Shown: one piece after another, positions 44,684 to 54,328 of the stretch
How the letters are laid out: every line of letters starts with the position of its first letter
How positions within the stretch are numbered: the first letter of the stretch is position 1
NCBI GenBank assembly: GCA_002483145.1
Contig: DLHJ01000002.1
Location: 434,001-498,000 of the forward strand
Direction of reading: 5' to 3'
Origin: Cellvibrio sp. UBA7671
Lineage (GTDB): Bacteria; Pseudomonadota; Gammaproteobacteria; Pseudomonadales; Cellvibrionaceae
DNA length: 64,000 bases
Made by a program: the position numbers and the translations under genes
The notes under the pieces: model-generated
Told to the model about the DNA's origin: nothing
What the model saw: only the letters and a program-made list of their open reading frames with translations
Databases searched by the model: none

Positions 44684-46047
44684 GCATTGCTCCGCGCATC
44701 GACGACATTCAATTGCGGTTCGTCATCGGATATAAAACGCGGCGCATAACGGAAGAAATCGTAAATGAATAATGCAACACCTATGGTAAATATCGATGCT
44801 GTCGCGATTAGCATAAGAAAGTGAACTTGAATTTTTAATTGCGCATCCAAGTAACCCATACCCATGATCCGCTCTAAATAGACTTGGCCAATGCCTGCCG
44901 TCGCGAAAGACAATGTCATTCCAAACATACCGGTGATTTGCATCCAGAAGGCCCAGTAGCCGAGACTGCTGCCACTCTCAGGGCGGTTGCGTGTCAGCGA
45001 CGGAGCCGCGTAAGTAATCATCGCCAACACAATCATTACGTAGGCCCCGTAAAACGCGGCATGGCCATGCATGGCAGTGATGAGCGTGCCGTGAGTCCAT
45101 TTGTTTACGCTTGGCCAAGTGTGGGCAAGCCCTAATAAGCCCGCGCCAAACAACGTGAAGAGCGCGCTACCTATTGTCCAGTGCAATGCTAATTTATTGG
45201 GATGCCCAAGCCCTGCGCGGCGAATCGCCCCATACGCGTAAATGCTCATTGCAACGAGCGCCGCAGGTTCGAGGGCGCTGAAGAACCCGCCGATAGGCAA
45301 CCAATAACTAGGTACACCAACCCAGTAATAATGATGCGCAGTGCCAAGTATGCCGGCGATAAATACCAATCCTACGATGACATAGAGCCATTTTTCCATG
45401 ACCTCCCGATCTGCACCGGACAGGCGGATGAGTAGATAGGCCATAAAGGCAGCCATGATCATCATCCACACACCTTCCACCCAAAGATGAATGGTCCACC
45501 AGCGATAAAAAATCGATACCGTGTAATTTTCGTAATGCAAAAGGGCAGGTAGAAATAAGACAGCTGAACTGAATAGGCCGAGGAGCAGTACGCCTTCAGT
45601 GGTGGTGAACCGGCCGGATTTTTTAATGGTCATGCTAATGTTGTAAAGAAATATGAGCATGCAAATCACAATAACAATTTTGTGCGGTAATGGTTGCTCC
45701 AACAATTTATTGCCGGTGCCGTAGCGAAATAGATAGCCGATGACTGCGGTCACTCCCATGAGTGTCCATAAAACCAGTTGAACGTAAGCAAGTTTGGTGC
45801 TGTGTAATTCAGTACGGGATTCGTCGGGCACCATCCAATAGGTTGCGCCCATAAATCCGGTCAAAACCCATACGATGAGTAAGTTGGTATGAATTACTTT
45901 TGTTACATCAAACGGCAAAATATATAACAGTGGATCAGGGCCCAAATATTTTGCCGCAGAAAGTAGACCAAACACGAGTTGTAAACCGAACAGGGTCATT
46001 GCCACGGCAAAATACCAGTAAGCAACTGATTGGGATTTATATTGCAT
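44680..46047 (-). CDS. norB: Cytochrome c-dependent nitric oxide reductase large subunit
   Basis: The catalytic subunit of cNor, reducing NO to N2O in the membrane. The 455-residue protein has 12 hydrophobic segments. Ligand motifs are KVIHTNLLIVWVLTG, IHLWVEGVWMM, GTAHHYYWVGVP and MHGHAAFYGAYVMIV. It is distinct from the 776-residue quinol form. It follows norC by 20 bp. Confidence 0.96.
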   Translation of the reverse strand: MQYKSQSVAYWYFAVAMTLFGLQLVFGLLSAAKYLGPDPLLYILPFDVTKVIHTNLLIVWVLTGFMGATYWMVPDESRTELHSTKLAYVQLVLWTLMGVTAVIGYLFRYGTGNKLLEQPLPHKIVIVICMLIFLYNISMTIKKSGRFTTTEGVLLLGLFSSAVLFLPALLHYENYTVSIFYRWWTIHLWVEGVWMMIMAAFMAYLLIRLSGADREVMEKWLYVIVGLVFIAGILGTAHHYYWVGVPSYWLPIGGFFSALEPAALVAMSIYAYGAIRRAGLGHPNKLALHWTIGSALFTLFGAGLLGLAHTWPSVNKWTHGTLITAMHGHAAFYGAYVMIVLAMITYAAPSLTRNRPESGSSLGYWAFWMQITGMFGMTLSFATAGIGQVYLERIMGMGYLDAQLKIQVHFLMLIATASIFTIGVALFIYDFFRYAPRFISDDEPQLNVVDARSNA

Positions 46048-46067
46048 CGTTATTCTCCATTGCAGGC

Positions 46068-46919
46068 TTATTTAAACGTGGCCAAATAAGCAACCAAATT
46101 ATCGAGCTGCTCGGCAGTGAGAGTCTCTTCATAGCCAATGGGCATGAAGGATGCTCCGTTAGCGGAATACATATCGCCAGCAACTAAATGGTTACTCGGC
46201 GCGATGATGGACTCGCGAATATAGCCTTCGACATCTGTCGCGTTGCCTTTATAAAGCGCCGAGCCAACCAGCTCCGCCGCGCGCGTTGCAATCCCTGCGA
46301 GTGTTGGACCCGCCATATTTGCGCCGGGCGCCGTGGAGTGGCAAGCATTGCACGCCGGCGTGGCGGTACGAAATACATGTTCACCTTGAGCGCGTGGGTC
46401 ATCTGCAGCGGTCACTGGGCGGATCGCTGCTGCAGCCGTGCCCTCACCTGATGCAACGGCCCCCACTGAATCACTGCCGGGAATAAAACCACCGGTCACC
46501 AAAATCGGCCGTGGCGGCCAGCCTTGGTTATCAACCTTGCTAACCCAATCCAGAAAGGCAATTAGGTCGGTAATTTCTTCTTCACTTAAATTTTGTTTCG
46601 GCATTAATCGACGATGTTTATTTTCGTCATAAAACTTTGAAGGGTCACGCATGTAAGCTTGCAAATAAGCCGCACCGCGATGTTGTGTGATTTTGGTGAG
46701 ATCAGGAGCGTAATAGGCACCTTCACCGAACAGCGTATGGCAATTTATGCAGTTATATTTATGCCAAACGTCTTTTCCGTGTGTGACTTGCGGCGTGATA
46801 TTTTCCGCATTGGTCAGTTCATCAAATTTACTGTGGCTGTGCAAGGTAAGGCCGAGGAAAATTAATACCGAAAGTCCAGTCCCGGCGATGGCGAACATTC
46901 TCGCTTGGCGATTATTCAT
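46068..46919 (-). CDS. norC: Nitric oxide reductase cytochrome c subunit with an extra C-terminal cytochrome c domain
   Basis: The first ~135 residues are a normal NorC: a membrane anchor (about 8-27), haem c motif CINCH (C57, C60, H61) with axial M106, and the signature HTLFGEGAYYAPDLT. Canonical NorC stops near 146-150 residues. This protein runs to 283: a flexible linker rich in G, A and S (about 145-175) leads to a second class I cytochrome c domain with CNACH (C190, C193, H194) and a probable axial M259 in SFMPIGYEETLTAEQ. It may receive electrons from azurin. It starts 12 bp after a 41-residue membrane peptide. Confidence 0.92.
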   Translation of the reverse strand: MNNRQARMFAIAGTGLSVLIFLGLTLHSHSKFDELTNAENITPQVTHGKDVWHKYNCINCHTLFGEGAYYAPDLTKITQHRGAAYLQAYMRDPSKFYDENKHRRLMPKQNLSEEEITDLIAFLDWVSKVDNQGWPPRPILVTGGFIPGSDSVGAVASGEGTAAAAIRPVTAADDPRAQGEHVFRTATPACNACHSTAPGANMAGPTLAGIATRAAELVGSALYKGNATDVEGYIRESIIAPSNHLVAGDMYSANGASFMPIGYEETLTAEQLDNLVAYLATFK

Positions 46920-46931
46920 AATTACTGCCCC

Positions 46932-47057
46932 CTAGACACCAATCCCGCCCCAATACAAAACCGAAATGGAAAAGGCATAAAATATTGCCGCAGCCATTCC
47001 CAATAACACGACAAAACTCAGTATTTTTATCGGCCCATAAAATGTTTTATGTTGCAT
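46932..47057 (-). CDS. 41-residue single-helix membrane peptide upstream of norC
   Basis: The predicted peptide begins MQHKTFYGPIKILSF, has one membrane helix (about residues 12-34) and ends YWGGIGV. A strong ribosome binding site, AAGGAG, lies 8 bp before the ATG, and the stop is 12 bp from norC. The gene is too short for standard gene calls. I recall similar small proteins ending YW-x-GIGV near nor genes of marine gammaproteobacteria, but cannot confirm that here. A role as a small subunit or assembly peptide of cNor is inference. Confidence 0.7.
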   Translation of the reverse strand: MQHKTFYGPIKILSFVVLLGMAAAIFYAFSISVLYWGGIGV

Positions 47058-47603
47058 ATAACTTCACTCCTTAGTAAAGCGATTTTATATAACCTAGCAT
47101 AGAGCGTATATATTGCAATCTTTAAAAGCCTTCATGCGCCAGTTTTGAAAAGTTATTAAAAATTATAATTTTGATAGTTGATATGGAAATAAGAACAAGG
47201 CTGTCTATTGCTAATCGATTGCATCTAATTGATGAAGTGCATTCTTAAATATTTTCGAATGCCCCTTTAGAGAAACCATTAACCACCAATAATTCCCAAG
47301 GCTTAGTTGCTCCTGTTTGTTGCTGATTTAAATTGTGATCCCTACCGCCCACTTTGGACAGTTAACTAACTAACATACATTTCTTGCCTCGAAGCGCTCC
47401 CGGCTAATATTCGCGGTGGGGGATCATATGTGCGCAGGTGTTTTTCCAAATTAGCCAAAGCAAATAATTTTACATCAGTAAAGTAGATTGATTATTGCAA
47501 ATGCTTTGCAACACGAGGCGCCAGTTACTCTAAAAACAATTGAATAATGGGTTCGTTGGGTAGAATACGCTAACAATCTGCATACAACTCCTTGTATCAT
47601 GAT
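47058..47603. other. Gene-free region between the nor operon and the second azurin
   Basis: About 550 bp, AT-rich, with no open frame that I would call a gene on either strand. It must contain the norC operon promoter (minus strand). A weak FNR-like half site, TTGAT, occurs at 47171-47175. No convincing NorR, sigma-54 or full Dnr/FNR site was found. Confidence 0.5.
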
Positions 47604-47626
47604 AAGATTCATATAGAATGTATCTT
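47604..47626. promoter_or_regulatory. NsrR-like operator before the second azurin
   Basis: A 23-bp inverted repeat with arms AAGATTCATAT and GAATGTATCTT (complement AAGATACATTC) in the 11-1-11 NsrR layout. It lies about 93 bp before the azurin start. Confidence 0.6.
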
Positions 47627-47718
47627 TTCAAGAGAGGCGGCATCTGAGACTAGAAGTAAAGGGTGGCTACCCAACCTTTAGCGAGACAAATTCATTACTA
47701 TTTACAGAGAGAAATGCC

Positions 47719-48165
47719 ATGAAAATGAAAGGTTTAATGTCGCTGTTTTTCGTTATTGCTATCCCGGCTTTCGCTAACGACTGTAGCGTAAGTATCGAAA
47801 GCACTGACGCCATGAAATATGACAAGAATGAAATTGTAGTAAAAAAATCGTGTAAAGAATTTACGGTTAATCTTTCCCATTCTGGAAAATTGCCAAAAAA
47901 TGTGATGGGGCATAACGTCGTTATCACGAAGGAATCGGATGCTCGCGCAGTCGCTAGTGATGCAGCGGTCGCTGGGCCAGATAACCATTATGTTAAGCCG
48001 GAGGACACTCGGGTTATCGCTTTTACAACGCTCATTGGTGGTGGTGAGAAAACATCAGTAACATTTAATGTTGATAAATTGAAAGCGGGTGAAGCTTACT
48101 CATTTTTTTGCTCTTTTCCAGGTCACATAAGTCTGATGAAAGGTACCCTCTCAGTCGGCTCCTAG
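47719..48165 (+). CDS. Azurin (blue copper protein), copy 2
   Basis: A 148-residue precursor with a 19-residue signal peptide ending IPAFA. Ligands are the His of NVMGHNVV and the Cys, His and Met of [14 protein letters not shown]. It is clearly a paralogue of the azurin at 36426-36872, most residues being identical, with differences mainly in the signal peptide and surface loops. It diverges from the cNor operon and has an NsrR-like operator upstream, which suggests use as an electron donor to NorC under NO. Confidence 0.95.
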   Translation: MKMKGLMSLFFVIAIPAFANDCSVSIESTDAMKYDKNEIVVKKSCKEFTVNLSHSGKLPKNVMGHNVVITKESDARAVASDAAVAGPDNHYVKPEDTRVIAFTTLIGGGEKTSVTFNVDKLKAGEAYSFFCSFPGHISLMKGTLSVGS

Positions 48166-48173
48166 CGGAGCCG
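48156..48173. terminator. Short GC hairpin overlapping the azurin stop
   Basis: CGGCTCC and GGAGCCG pair around a 4-base loop that contains the TAG stop of azurin copy 2. No T-run follows, so its role in termination or mRNA stability is uncertain. Confidence 0.4.
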
Positions 48174-48284
48174 TGACTTAAAGTGTGCTATTAGGCTTTT
48201 AACGCAAGTAACAAAGTTCAAATTATTGTAGTGGCATCTTTAACGTGAGAATTCTGCAAATATATGTTTAGTTAGGTGGTGGGG

Positions 48285-48506
48285 ATGAGTCCTTCTGTGA
48301 TGCTTAAAACAGCCCATGCGAGTATGGTGATAACTTTCATGCTTTGCGTATGTGCTTTGTATGCAATATTCGGATTGGAATCGATGTTAAGTATTCCGCT
48401 ATTAATTTTTCTGCACATATTTTTTGTGCTTAACGCAACGATTTTCAAAGTTAGTTATGTCGTACGGCTTAACGCACTCAAGCATTTGGGGCGGCCTGTG
48501 CATTAG
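48285..48506 (+). CDS. Small two-helix membrane protein of unknown function
   Basis: A 73-residue protein with two hydrophobic segments (about 11-31 and 36-57) and a basic C-terminus SYVVRLNALKHLGRPVH. The start has AGGTGG upstream; a GTG three codons earlier is possible. It lies 120 bp after azurin copy 2 on the same strand and converges on napC. I do not recognise a named family, though the pattern looks conserved rather than random. Confidence 0.6.
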   Translation: MSPSVMLKTAHASMVITFMLCVCALYAIFGLESMLSIPLLIFLHIFFVLNATIFKVSYVVRLNALKHLGRPVH

Positions 48507-48591
48507 ATTCGGATACTATTCCTAAAATGCACAAGTTCGAGAAAATTTATAGCGCATGAGGTATTACGTTATTGAAATCAGAGTGACTAAA

Positions 48592-49263
48592 TTAATCTGG
48601 TTGTGAAGCAATTTCCGTTGCTATGTACGCTACCCAAGGTTCATATCTCTGTTCTATTTTCCAATGCCACTTTTCGCTAATCATGGGAACACCTTGCATA
48701 TCGGGTAAATGGTGCGCGATACCTTTGTGGCAATCGATACAGGTTTTTTCACCGCTGGCAAGCAGAGTGGAGTGCATCGCTTGGGCTCGGGGTGATTGTA
48801 GAGTGAAGTCCATGGATTCTAATTGATGGCAGTTCCGGCACTCTAATGAATCGTTCGCTTTCAGGCGCGCCCACTCGCGCTCAGCTAGTTCACGACGCAT
48901 CGCTAAAAACTTATCGCGAGTATTAATAGTGCCAAAGACTTTCCCCCAAACTTCCTTGGACGCCTGCATTTTACGCGCTATTTTATAGGTCCAATCATGG
49001 GGGACGTGACAATCTGAGCAAACGGCGCGTACACCTGACCGGTTAGTGTAATGAATCGTTGAAGTCAGCTCCTCGTAGACATTGGTTTTCATTTCATGAC
49101 AACCGATACAAAATGTTTCGGTGTTTGTATACTCTAAAGCCGTGTTAAAACCGCCCCAAAAAATAATGCCGGCAACAAACCCGCCCAAACTTAAGGTTCC
49201 TATTCCAATGTAAGCGGAAGGCCTTTTGAACCTTTTCCAATAATCCTTAATAAGTTTTATCAT
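48592..49263 (-). CDS. napC: Tetrahaem quinol dehydrogenase NapC
   Basis: NapC takes electrons from quinol and passes them to NapAB. The 223-residue protein has an N-terminal membrane anchor ([20 protein letters not shown]) and four haem c motifs: CIGCH, CSDCH, CRNCH and CIDCH. GGAGAA precedes the ATG, 3 bp after the napB stop. It is the last gene of napEDABC. Confidence 0.96.
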   Translation of the reverse strand: MIKLIKDYWKRFKRPSAYIGIGTLSLGGFVAGIIFWGGFNTALEYTNTETFCIGCHEMKTNVYEELTSTIHYTNRSGVRAVCSDCHVPHDWTYKIARKMQASKEVWGKVFGTINTRDKFLAMRRELAEREWARLKANDSLECRNCHQLESMDFTLQSPRAQAMHSTLLASGEKTCIDCHKGIAHHLPDMQGVPMISEKWHWKIEQRYEPWVAYIATEIASQPD

Positions 49264-49266
49264 GAA

Positions 49267-49755
49267 TTATTCTCCGCGAGTTTGGAGTAAGGTATCGATG
49301 CTTTTGAAATCATTTGGACGCGCTGGCTTTACATCAGCCTGCGGCACATGACATTGCAAACAAAAATATCGACGTGGCGATACCGCCGCCAGTACTTGAC
49401 CATCGCGGTCATAAAAGTGCGTCACACTGACCATTGGAGCGCCGGTTTGAGGGCTGGCGCTACGACTATGGCAAGTCAAGCACATATTAAAATTGTTATC
49501 GATTTGATAATTACGAGTACTATGAGGAATAGTTGGTGGCTGTTCCGGATAATTGCGATGGCTTGGTTCGGCGCTGATTTTGTCAAGAGCAATTTTGGGT
49601 GCGGGTAATTCTTGATTCAGTGTTCCTCCTGGCCGGATTCCATCTGGTGCGGAAGCATCCAATTGCGAAACAGTAGGGTCTGCATTTTGCGCATAAGAAT
49701 GGATCACAGTTATACACATCGTACTGATTAGGCAAATAAGCAGAGTAGTTTTCAT
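49267..49755 (-). CDS. napB: Dihaem cytochrome subunit of periplasmic nitrate reductase
   Basis: The 162-residue precursor has a signal peptide (LLICLISTMCITVIHSYA), the conserved PPTIPHS segment, and two haem motifs, CLTCH and CLQCH, each followed by NapB features (PMVSVTHFYDR, VPQADVKP). It passes electrons from NapC to NapA. It follows napA by 18 bp. Confidence 0.96.
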   Translation of the reverse strand: MKTTLLICLISTMCITVIHSYAQNADPTVSQLDASAPDGIRPGGTLNQELPAPKIALDKISAEPSHRNYPEQPPTIPHSTRNYQIDNNFNMCLTCHSRSASPQTGAPMVSVTHFYDRDGQVLAAVSPRRYFCLQCHVPQADVKPARPNDFKSIDTLLQTRGE

Positions 49756-49773
49756 CGATTAAATTCCTCTACG

Positions 49774-52278
49774 TCAAGCCAATTTTATTAATTCAATTTT
49801 CACTGCACATTTTTTAAAATCGGTTTGCAGTGATATAGGATCTGTTGCGTCCAAGGTGACATTGTTGACTAGTCGAGTGGCATCGAAGAATGGTATGTAC
49901 ACCAAACCGCGCGGAGGTTTTACACGCCCGCGAGTTTCTACGCGAACCCTCACTCCTCCACGTCTGCTAACAACACGCACTTCGCTGCCACGCCTCAGCC
50001 CGAGGGCTTCGGCATCTTCATGGTTCATGTACGCAAGCGCATTGGGTACTGCTGCATGTAATTCCTCGACTCGATTGGTGAGGGTGCCCGTATGCCAATG
50101 TTCCAATACCCGACCGGTACTGAGCCAGAAAGGGTATTCTTCATCCGGCGATTCGGCTGGTGGCTCATAAGGCAACGCAAAAATTAATGCGCGTTTGTCA
50201 GGGTGACCGTAGAATTGCACGCCGCTACCTTTTTCTACATAAGGGTCGTAGCCCTCTCTATACCGCCAAAGCGTTTCCTTACCATTTACGACCGGCCAGC
50301 GAATACCCCGAGCATGATGATAATCATCAAAGTTTGCTAGATCATGCCCATGACCGCGCCCGAATTGTGCGTATTCTTCAAACAATCCCTTCTGTACGTA
50401 AAATCCAAATTCATCCGCTTCGCTATTCCCATATGCAGGGTCACGCTCACCGTTAGGAAATTTGTTGACCTGCCCATTTGCAAACAAAATGTCATAGAGC
50501 GTTTTGTTTTTGTAGGTAGGCGCTTTCCCAATTAACTCTAAAGGCCAGACATCTTCAGTTTTTATGCGCTTGGAAAACTCGATAAGTTGCCACAAATCCG
50601 ATTTGGCATTCGCAGGTGCTTGAACGAGTTGATGCCAGAATTGTGTGCGTCGCTCTGCGTTGCCATAAGCGCCTTCTTTTTCTACCCACATTGCGCTTGG
50701 CAAAATTAGATCGGCGGCTTGGACTGATACCGTGGGGTAAACATCTGAAACTACGACAAACGCTTTCGGGTTACGCCACCCCGGCAATGTCTCCTGGGCA
50801 ATATTCGGACCCGCTTGCATGTTATTGCATACTTGCGTCCAATAAAACTGGATATTGCCGTCTTTCAATTCTCTGCTTTGGCGCACTGCAGCGAAACCTA
50901 CCTTGTCCGGGATCGTCCCGTCCGGCAACTTCCATATTTTCTCTGTGATTGCGCGATGCTTGGGATTTGTCACCACTAAGTCGGCGGGAAGACGATGTGC
51001 GAACGTGCCCACTTCACGTGCTGAGCCACATGCCGATGGTTGTCCCGTTAATGAGAAGGGGCTATTACCTGGCTCGGCAATTTTGCCGGTCAATAAATGC
51101 AGATTGTAAATCATGTTGTTTGCCCAGGTTCCACGAGTATGCTGGTTAAAGCCCATAGTCCAGAGCGACATAACTTTAATTTTAGGGTCAGCATAAATTT
51201 CCGCGAGTCGTTTTAATCGTTCAGCAGGAACTCCGGTTTCTTTCGCGGCATGCTCAAGCGTATAAGGTTTTACAAACTCGGCAAATTGTTCGAAATTGAT
51301 ATCTGTCCACGTATTGGCTTTGTCTTTACCGGTTGCTTTTTGCTGGCGCGGATCTTCGGGGCGTAAACCATAACCGATATCGTCTTGACCCTTAACAAAA
51401 CGCGTATGTTTCTTAACAAATTCCTGATTTACCTTCCCACTTTGAATAATGTGATTGGCGATGTAATTGAGAATGATCAAATCAGTATTGGTTTTAAAAA
51501 TTAGCGCATGATCCGCTAAGTCAAACGTGCGGGTTTCGTAGGGGGACAATACCGCAACCTGAACATGGGGAAACGACATCCGTCGATCAGTTATGCGGCT
51601 CCACAAAATAGGGTGCATTTCTGCCATATTTGAACCCCAAAGCACAAATGCATCGGCGGCTTCAAAATCGTCATAACAACCCATGGGTTCATCCATGCCA
51701 AATGTGCGCATGAAACCCGTTACTGCAGAAGCCATGCAATGACGCGCGTTCGGATCAAGGTTATTGGTGCGTAGCCCACCTTTGAATAATTTACTAGCTG
51801 CGTAGGCTTCCCATACTGTCCACTGGCCGGAGCCGAGCATAGCAACGCTTTCTGGCCCGCCTTCACGAATAGCTTCCTTAAGTTTATCTGCCATGATAGT
51901 GAAGGCGGTGTCCCAGCTCACAGGGGTAAATTGACCATTTTTATGGTATTTTCCGTCTTTCATTCGCAGCATTGGTTCATGCAAACGGTCACTGCCATAC
52001 ATGATTTTTGAAAGAAAATATCCTTTTACACAATTCAATCCACGGTTTACTTCAGCTTTGATATCACCGTGCGTTGCGACCACCCGATTATCTTTAGTTG
52101 CAACCATCACGCCACACCCTGTACCACAAAAGCGGCAGGGTGCTTTGCTCCACTTCAAGCTGGTGAGCTCGCGGTTGGTAATAAGATTTGCAGCGCTGGC
52201 GGGTATAGGTAAACCGATTGCAGCGGCCGCCGCAGCAGCGGCGCTCGCTTTGGCAAAGAGACGCCGACTTATTTTCAC
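49774..52278 (-). CDS. napA: Periplasmic nitrate reductase catalytic subunit
   Basis: The bis-MGD enzyme that reduces nitrate in the periplasm. It has a Tat signal ([11 protein letters not shown], cleavage after IPASA) and the [4Fe-4S] cysteines C48, C51, C55 and C83 (CRFCGTGC and LNCVKG). The Mo-coordinating Cys is in [10 protein letters not shown]. Length, 834 residues, matches known NapA (~830). The start overlaps napD by 4 bp. With NarG, the organism has both cytoplasmic-facing and periplasmic nitrate reduction. Confidence 0.98.
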   Translation of the reverse strand: MKISRRLFAKASAAAAAAAAIGLPIPASAANLITNRELTSLKWSKAPCRFCGTGCGVMVATKDNRVVATHGDIKAEVNRGLNCVKGYFLSKIMYGSDRLHEPMLRMKDGKYHKNGQFTPVSWDTAFTIMADKLKEAIREGGPESVAMLGSGQWTVWEAYAASKLFKGGLRTNNLDPNARHCMASAVTGFMRTFGMDEPMGCYDDFEAADAFVLWGSNMAEMHPILWSRITDRRMSFPHVQVAVLSPYETRTFDLADHALIFKTNTDLIILNYIANHIIQSGKVNQEFVKKHTRFVKGQDDIGYGLRPEDPRQQKATGKDKANTWTDINFEQFAEFVKPYTLEHAAKETGVPAERLKRLAEIYADPKIKVMSLWTMGFNQHTRGTWANNMIYNLHLLTGKIAEPGNSPFSLTGQPSACGSAREVGTFAHRLPADLVVTNPKHRAITEKIWKLPDGTIPDKVGFAAVRQSRELKDGNIQFYWTQVCNNMQAGPNIAQETLPGWRNPKAFVVVSDVYPTVSVQAADLILPSAMWVEKEGAYGNAERRTQFWHQLVQAPANAKSDLWQLIEFSKRIKTEDVWPLELIGKAPTYKNKTLYDILFANGQVNKFPNGERDPAYGNSEADEFGFYVQKGLFEEYAQFGRGHGHDLANFDDYHHARGIRWPVVNGKETLWRYREGYDPYVEKGSGVQFYGHPDKRALIFALPYEPPAESPDEEYPFWLSTGRVLEHWHTGTLTNRVEELHAAVPNALAYMNHEDAEALGLRRGSEVRVVSRRGGVRVRVETRGRVKPPRGLVYIPFFDATRLVNNVTLDATDPISLQTDFKKCAVKIELIKLA

Positions 52279-52613
52279 AATAGTTCCTCCTCGGTGGTTA
52301 TTTCATCGCGCAAATCCTCAGCCGACAAATATTCGTGGTATACCAGTGCCGCGTTAAGGACACCGGGTTGCTCACGTAGGTCATCTAAAAAATCTACTAT
52401 GGCTTTTTCTGCACTACTCTCCGTAACAATCACTATCTTTCCTTGCTCACTTTCTGCATGAATTTCTACCTGAATATTTTCATTTAATTGCTTAGATAGC
52501 CAATCATGAAACATCACTAAATGAGCAGGACGCACATGCGCCACCATACTTGCAACATGGAGTTGCTGGGGAGGGTAGGTGATATCTTGCAAGGGAATGA
52601 GTTTAGAAGTCAT
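52275..52613 (-). CDS. napD: NapD chaperone for the NapA signal peptide
   Basis: The 112-residue protein has a ferredoxin-like fold pattern: [32 protein letters not shown], and [22 protein letters not shown]. NapD binds the NapA Tat signal during cofactor loading. I start it at [10 protein letters not shown], which has AAGGAG upstream; the frame runs 70 codons further up through napE but without support. It overlaps napA by 4 bp. Confidence 0.93.
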   Translation of the reverse strand: MTSKLIPLQDITYPPQQLHVASMVAHVRPAHLVMFHDWLSKQLNENIQVEIHAESEQGKIVIVTESSAEKAIVDFLDDLREQPGVLNAALVYHEYLSAEDLRDEITTEEELL

Positions 52614-52638
52614 ACCAGCTCCTTGATAGTAAATCGAA

Positions 52639-52830
52639 TTAATATGGCCCTGGTGGGCCGACGATGAGCTGGTAAAACCAGATCGAAAAACCCAAGGCCC
52701 CGACGATGGCCACGGTGAGAATAGGAAATAAAAAAACAATAATGAAAATAAAAAGCCGCCACTCTTTACTTTTCTCGGATCGGTGTTGTGGGGTTGCTGG
52801 TAGCGGTGCCTGATGTTCTTCATTCAGCAT
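52639..52830 (-). CDS. napE: NapE small membrane protein
   Basis: A 63-residue protein with a polar N-terminus (KSKEWRLFIFIIVFLFPIL) and one membrane helix, ending FYQLIVGPPGPY. This matches NapE, a nap operon protein of unknown exact function. It is the first gene of napEDABC, 25 bp before napD. napF, napG and napH are absent, so the operon is the short denitrifier form. Confidence 0.9.
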   Translation of the reverse strand: MLNEEHQAPLPATPQHRSEKSKEWRLFIFIIVFLFPILTVAIVGALGFSIWFYQLIVGPPGPY

Positions 52831-53235
52831 CGGCCGGCCTCTTTTTCGGGTGAAATTAAAAGAATATTTATAGTTTAGTAACCTTTTTTAATTTTCCAAA
52901 TATTTGGCGCACCAATATTGATTTTATCCGTAGACTGCAATTTGCTTCACATACGGCTATCGTGCTTCGACGTGCCGCAAGCTCAAATGTGCATTAACAC
53001 TGCCCCTTTTATAGCAAATTAGATATGATCGCGTGCCTGAATTATTATTCTGAAATAGTGCGTGCGCCGATTGAGGAAAGCGAAGCATATATGCTAATTG
53101 CCTTCAGCATCTGCAAAAAAAACCGGTTCAGTTTTCCCCGTACAAAAAATCTTTGTTGTTTATCCCTCCAGAGGTAGATATTCGAAACGTCGCGAACCTC
53201 AGGACGAATAGGGCGAATGATGCTGGCAAACCTGA
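52831..53235. other. Gene-free stretch upstream of napE
   Basis: No gene is supported. It must carry the napE promoter on the minus strand. I found no full FNR or NarL-type palindrome, only a TTGAT half site near 52918. The composition and broken frames suggest a decayed accessory region at the end of the nap operon. Confidence 0.5.
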
Positions 53236-53406
53236 TGGATTTGTATTAGCAGGTATTTAATTGATAACGAATGTTTCGCTAAATTTTTGGAAGAAAGTGA
53301 CCTTTATCCAACCGATTTTCAGCAGGCAATGAAGGAGTTGCTTGATAGTGAGGCAGTATTAAACGTAGATGCTGATGTTAGTAAGCGCAGAACAAAATAC
53401 ATATAG
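53236..53406 (+). pseudogene. Remnant of a protein gene (C-terminal 56 codons)
   Basis: The frame following a TGA at 53233 is open to a TAG at 53404-53406 and reads like real protein: RYLIDNECFAKFLEESDLY, then TDFQQAMKELLDSEAVLNVD and a basic end SKRRTKYI. The only Met is in the middle and has no good ribosome binding site. It looks like the last part of a winged-helix-type C-terminus, perhaps of a phage- or plasmid-borne gene. I cannot name the family. Confidence 0.45.
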
Positions 53407-53577
53407 CCTGACTAACCGCAAAAGAGTGAACGATGGTAGCTGTCAGACGAATAAACGATTTTCCATCCAGTTGTACGTACCTGTGATAATTAAATTTATT
53501 TGCTATGGATCATATTGAGATAGGCTTAGTTAGCCTCAAAATAGAGTTCGCTCCAAAACCCAGCTGCGGAAATTACA

Positions 53578-54213
53578 ATGAATACTTCACCTGCATTAAT
53601 TGTTTTTGATCTCTACGGAACACTGGTTCGGTTTGGAATCATGCATCATCCTTTCCGAAAGGTTCTACTTTGGGCAAGGGAACAGGGGCGCAGCCCACAA
53701 CCAGATGATGCACGTAGACTTATGACGGCAGACAAGGATTGTGCTGAATTGCTGGCGACACTTGGGATTTTTCCCCCCGCCAACATGCTCGCACAATTAC
53801 ATCAGGAAATTGAGGAAGAGTTAGTCAGTCTGACGCTCTTTGATGATGTGCTACCCACCCTGGATGTATTGGCCAACCAAGGAATTCCGCTGGCCATTTG
53901 CTCCAATTTGGCCAAACCCTACGGAGCAGTGATTGACAAGCTATTGCCGCAATTTAACTTTGCCCGGCACCTCAGCTATGAAATTGGAGCAATAAAGCCT
54001 GATAGAGAAATCTACGAATCGATTGTAACGGACACTGGCTTGGTACCAGAGCAAATCCTCTTTATTGGTGATACATCGCTGGCCGACTATGAGGGACCTA
54101 CCCAATTTGGTTTTCGAGCTAAACACTTGGTCAGAAGCCAGCCGTCAGGCGGTAATAGCATTGCTTCACTAACAGAAATTTTGCGGTTGCTGACTCACCA
54201 AACGGCCCAATGA
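53578..54213 (+). CDS. HAD superfamily hydrolase
   Basis: A 211-residue HAD-like hydrolase. Motif I is FDLYGTL (nucleophile Asp), motif II is LAICSNLAKP, motif III is the Lys of IGAIKPDREIYE and motif IV is FIGDTSLADYEG. The cap lies between residues ~20 and ~90. The substrate is unknown; family members are phosphatases or haloacid dehalogenases. It sits in the accessory stretch, transcribed alone, with an inverted repeat just after its end. Confidence 0.88.
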   Translation: MNTSPALIVFDLYGTLVRFGIMHHPFRKVLLWAREQGRSPQPDDARRLMTADKDCAELLATLGIFPPANMLAQLHQEIEEELVSLTLFDDVLPTLDVLANQGIPLAICSNLAKPYGAVIDKLLPQFNFARHLSYEIGAIKPDREIYESIVTDTGLVPEQILFIGDTSLADYEGPTQFGFRAKHLVRSQPSGGNSIASLTEILRLLTHQTAQ

Positions 54214-54229
54214 TGACATGGCATTTGCG

Positions 54230-54271
54230 CGGTATCTCGAAACATCCAGAAAAATTGCTTTTGAGATACCG
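54230..54271. repeat. Inverted repeat after the HAD gene
   Basis: CGGTATCTC and GAGATACCG are exact complements, 24 bases apart, and A- and T-rich inner flanks could extend the stem. It begins 17 bp after the HAD stop. It may be a terminator (no T-run) or a recombination-site relic. Confidence 0.5.
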
Positions 54272-54328
54272 ACAAAATCAATAAGCTGATTTACGTTAAC
54301 CCTGAACTCATTAACCTCAGGAGCCGCA

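Noticed and set aside
47171..47184. Possible Dnr/FNR box before the norC operon (TTGATAGTTGATAT)
   Set aside because: Only the left half fits; the right half shares one base with ATCAA. Two direct TTGAT copies do not make an FNR dimer site.
47058..47200. Sigma-54/NorR promoter for the nor operon
   Set aside because: No GG-N10-GC pair at proper spacing was found on the minus strand.
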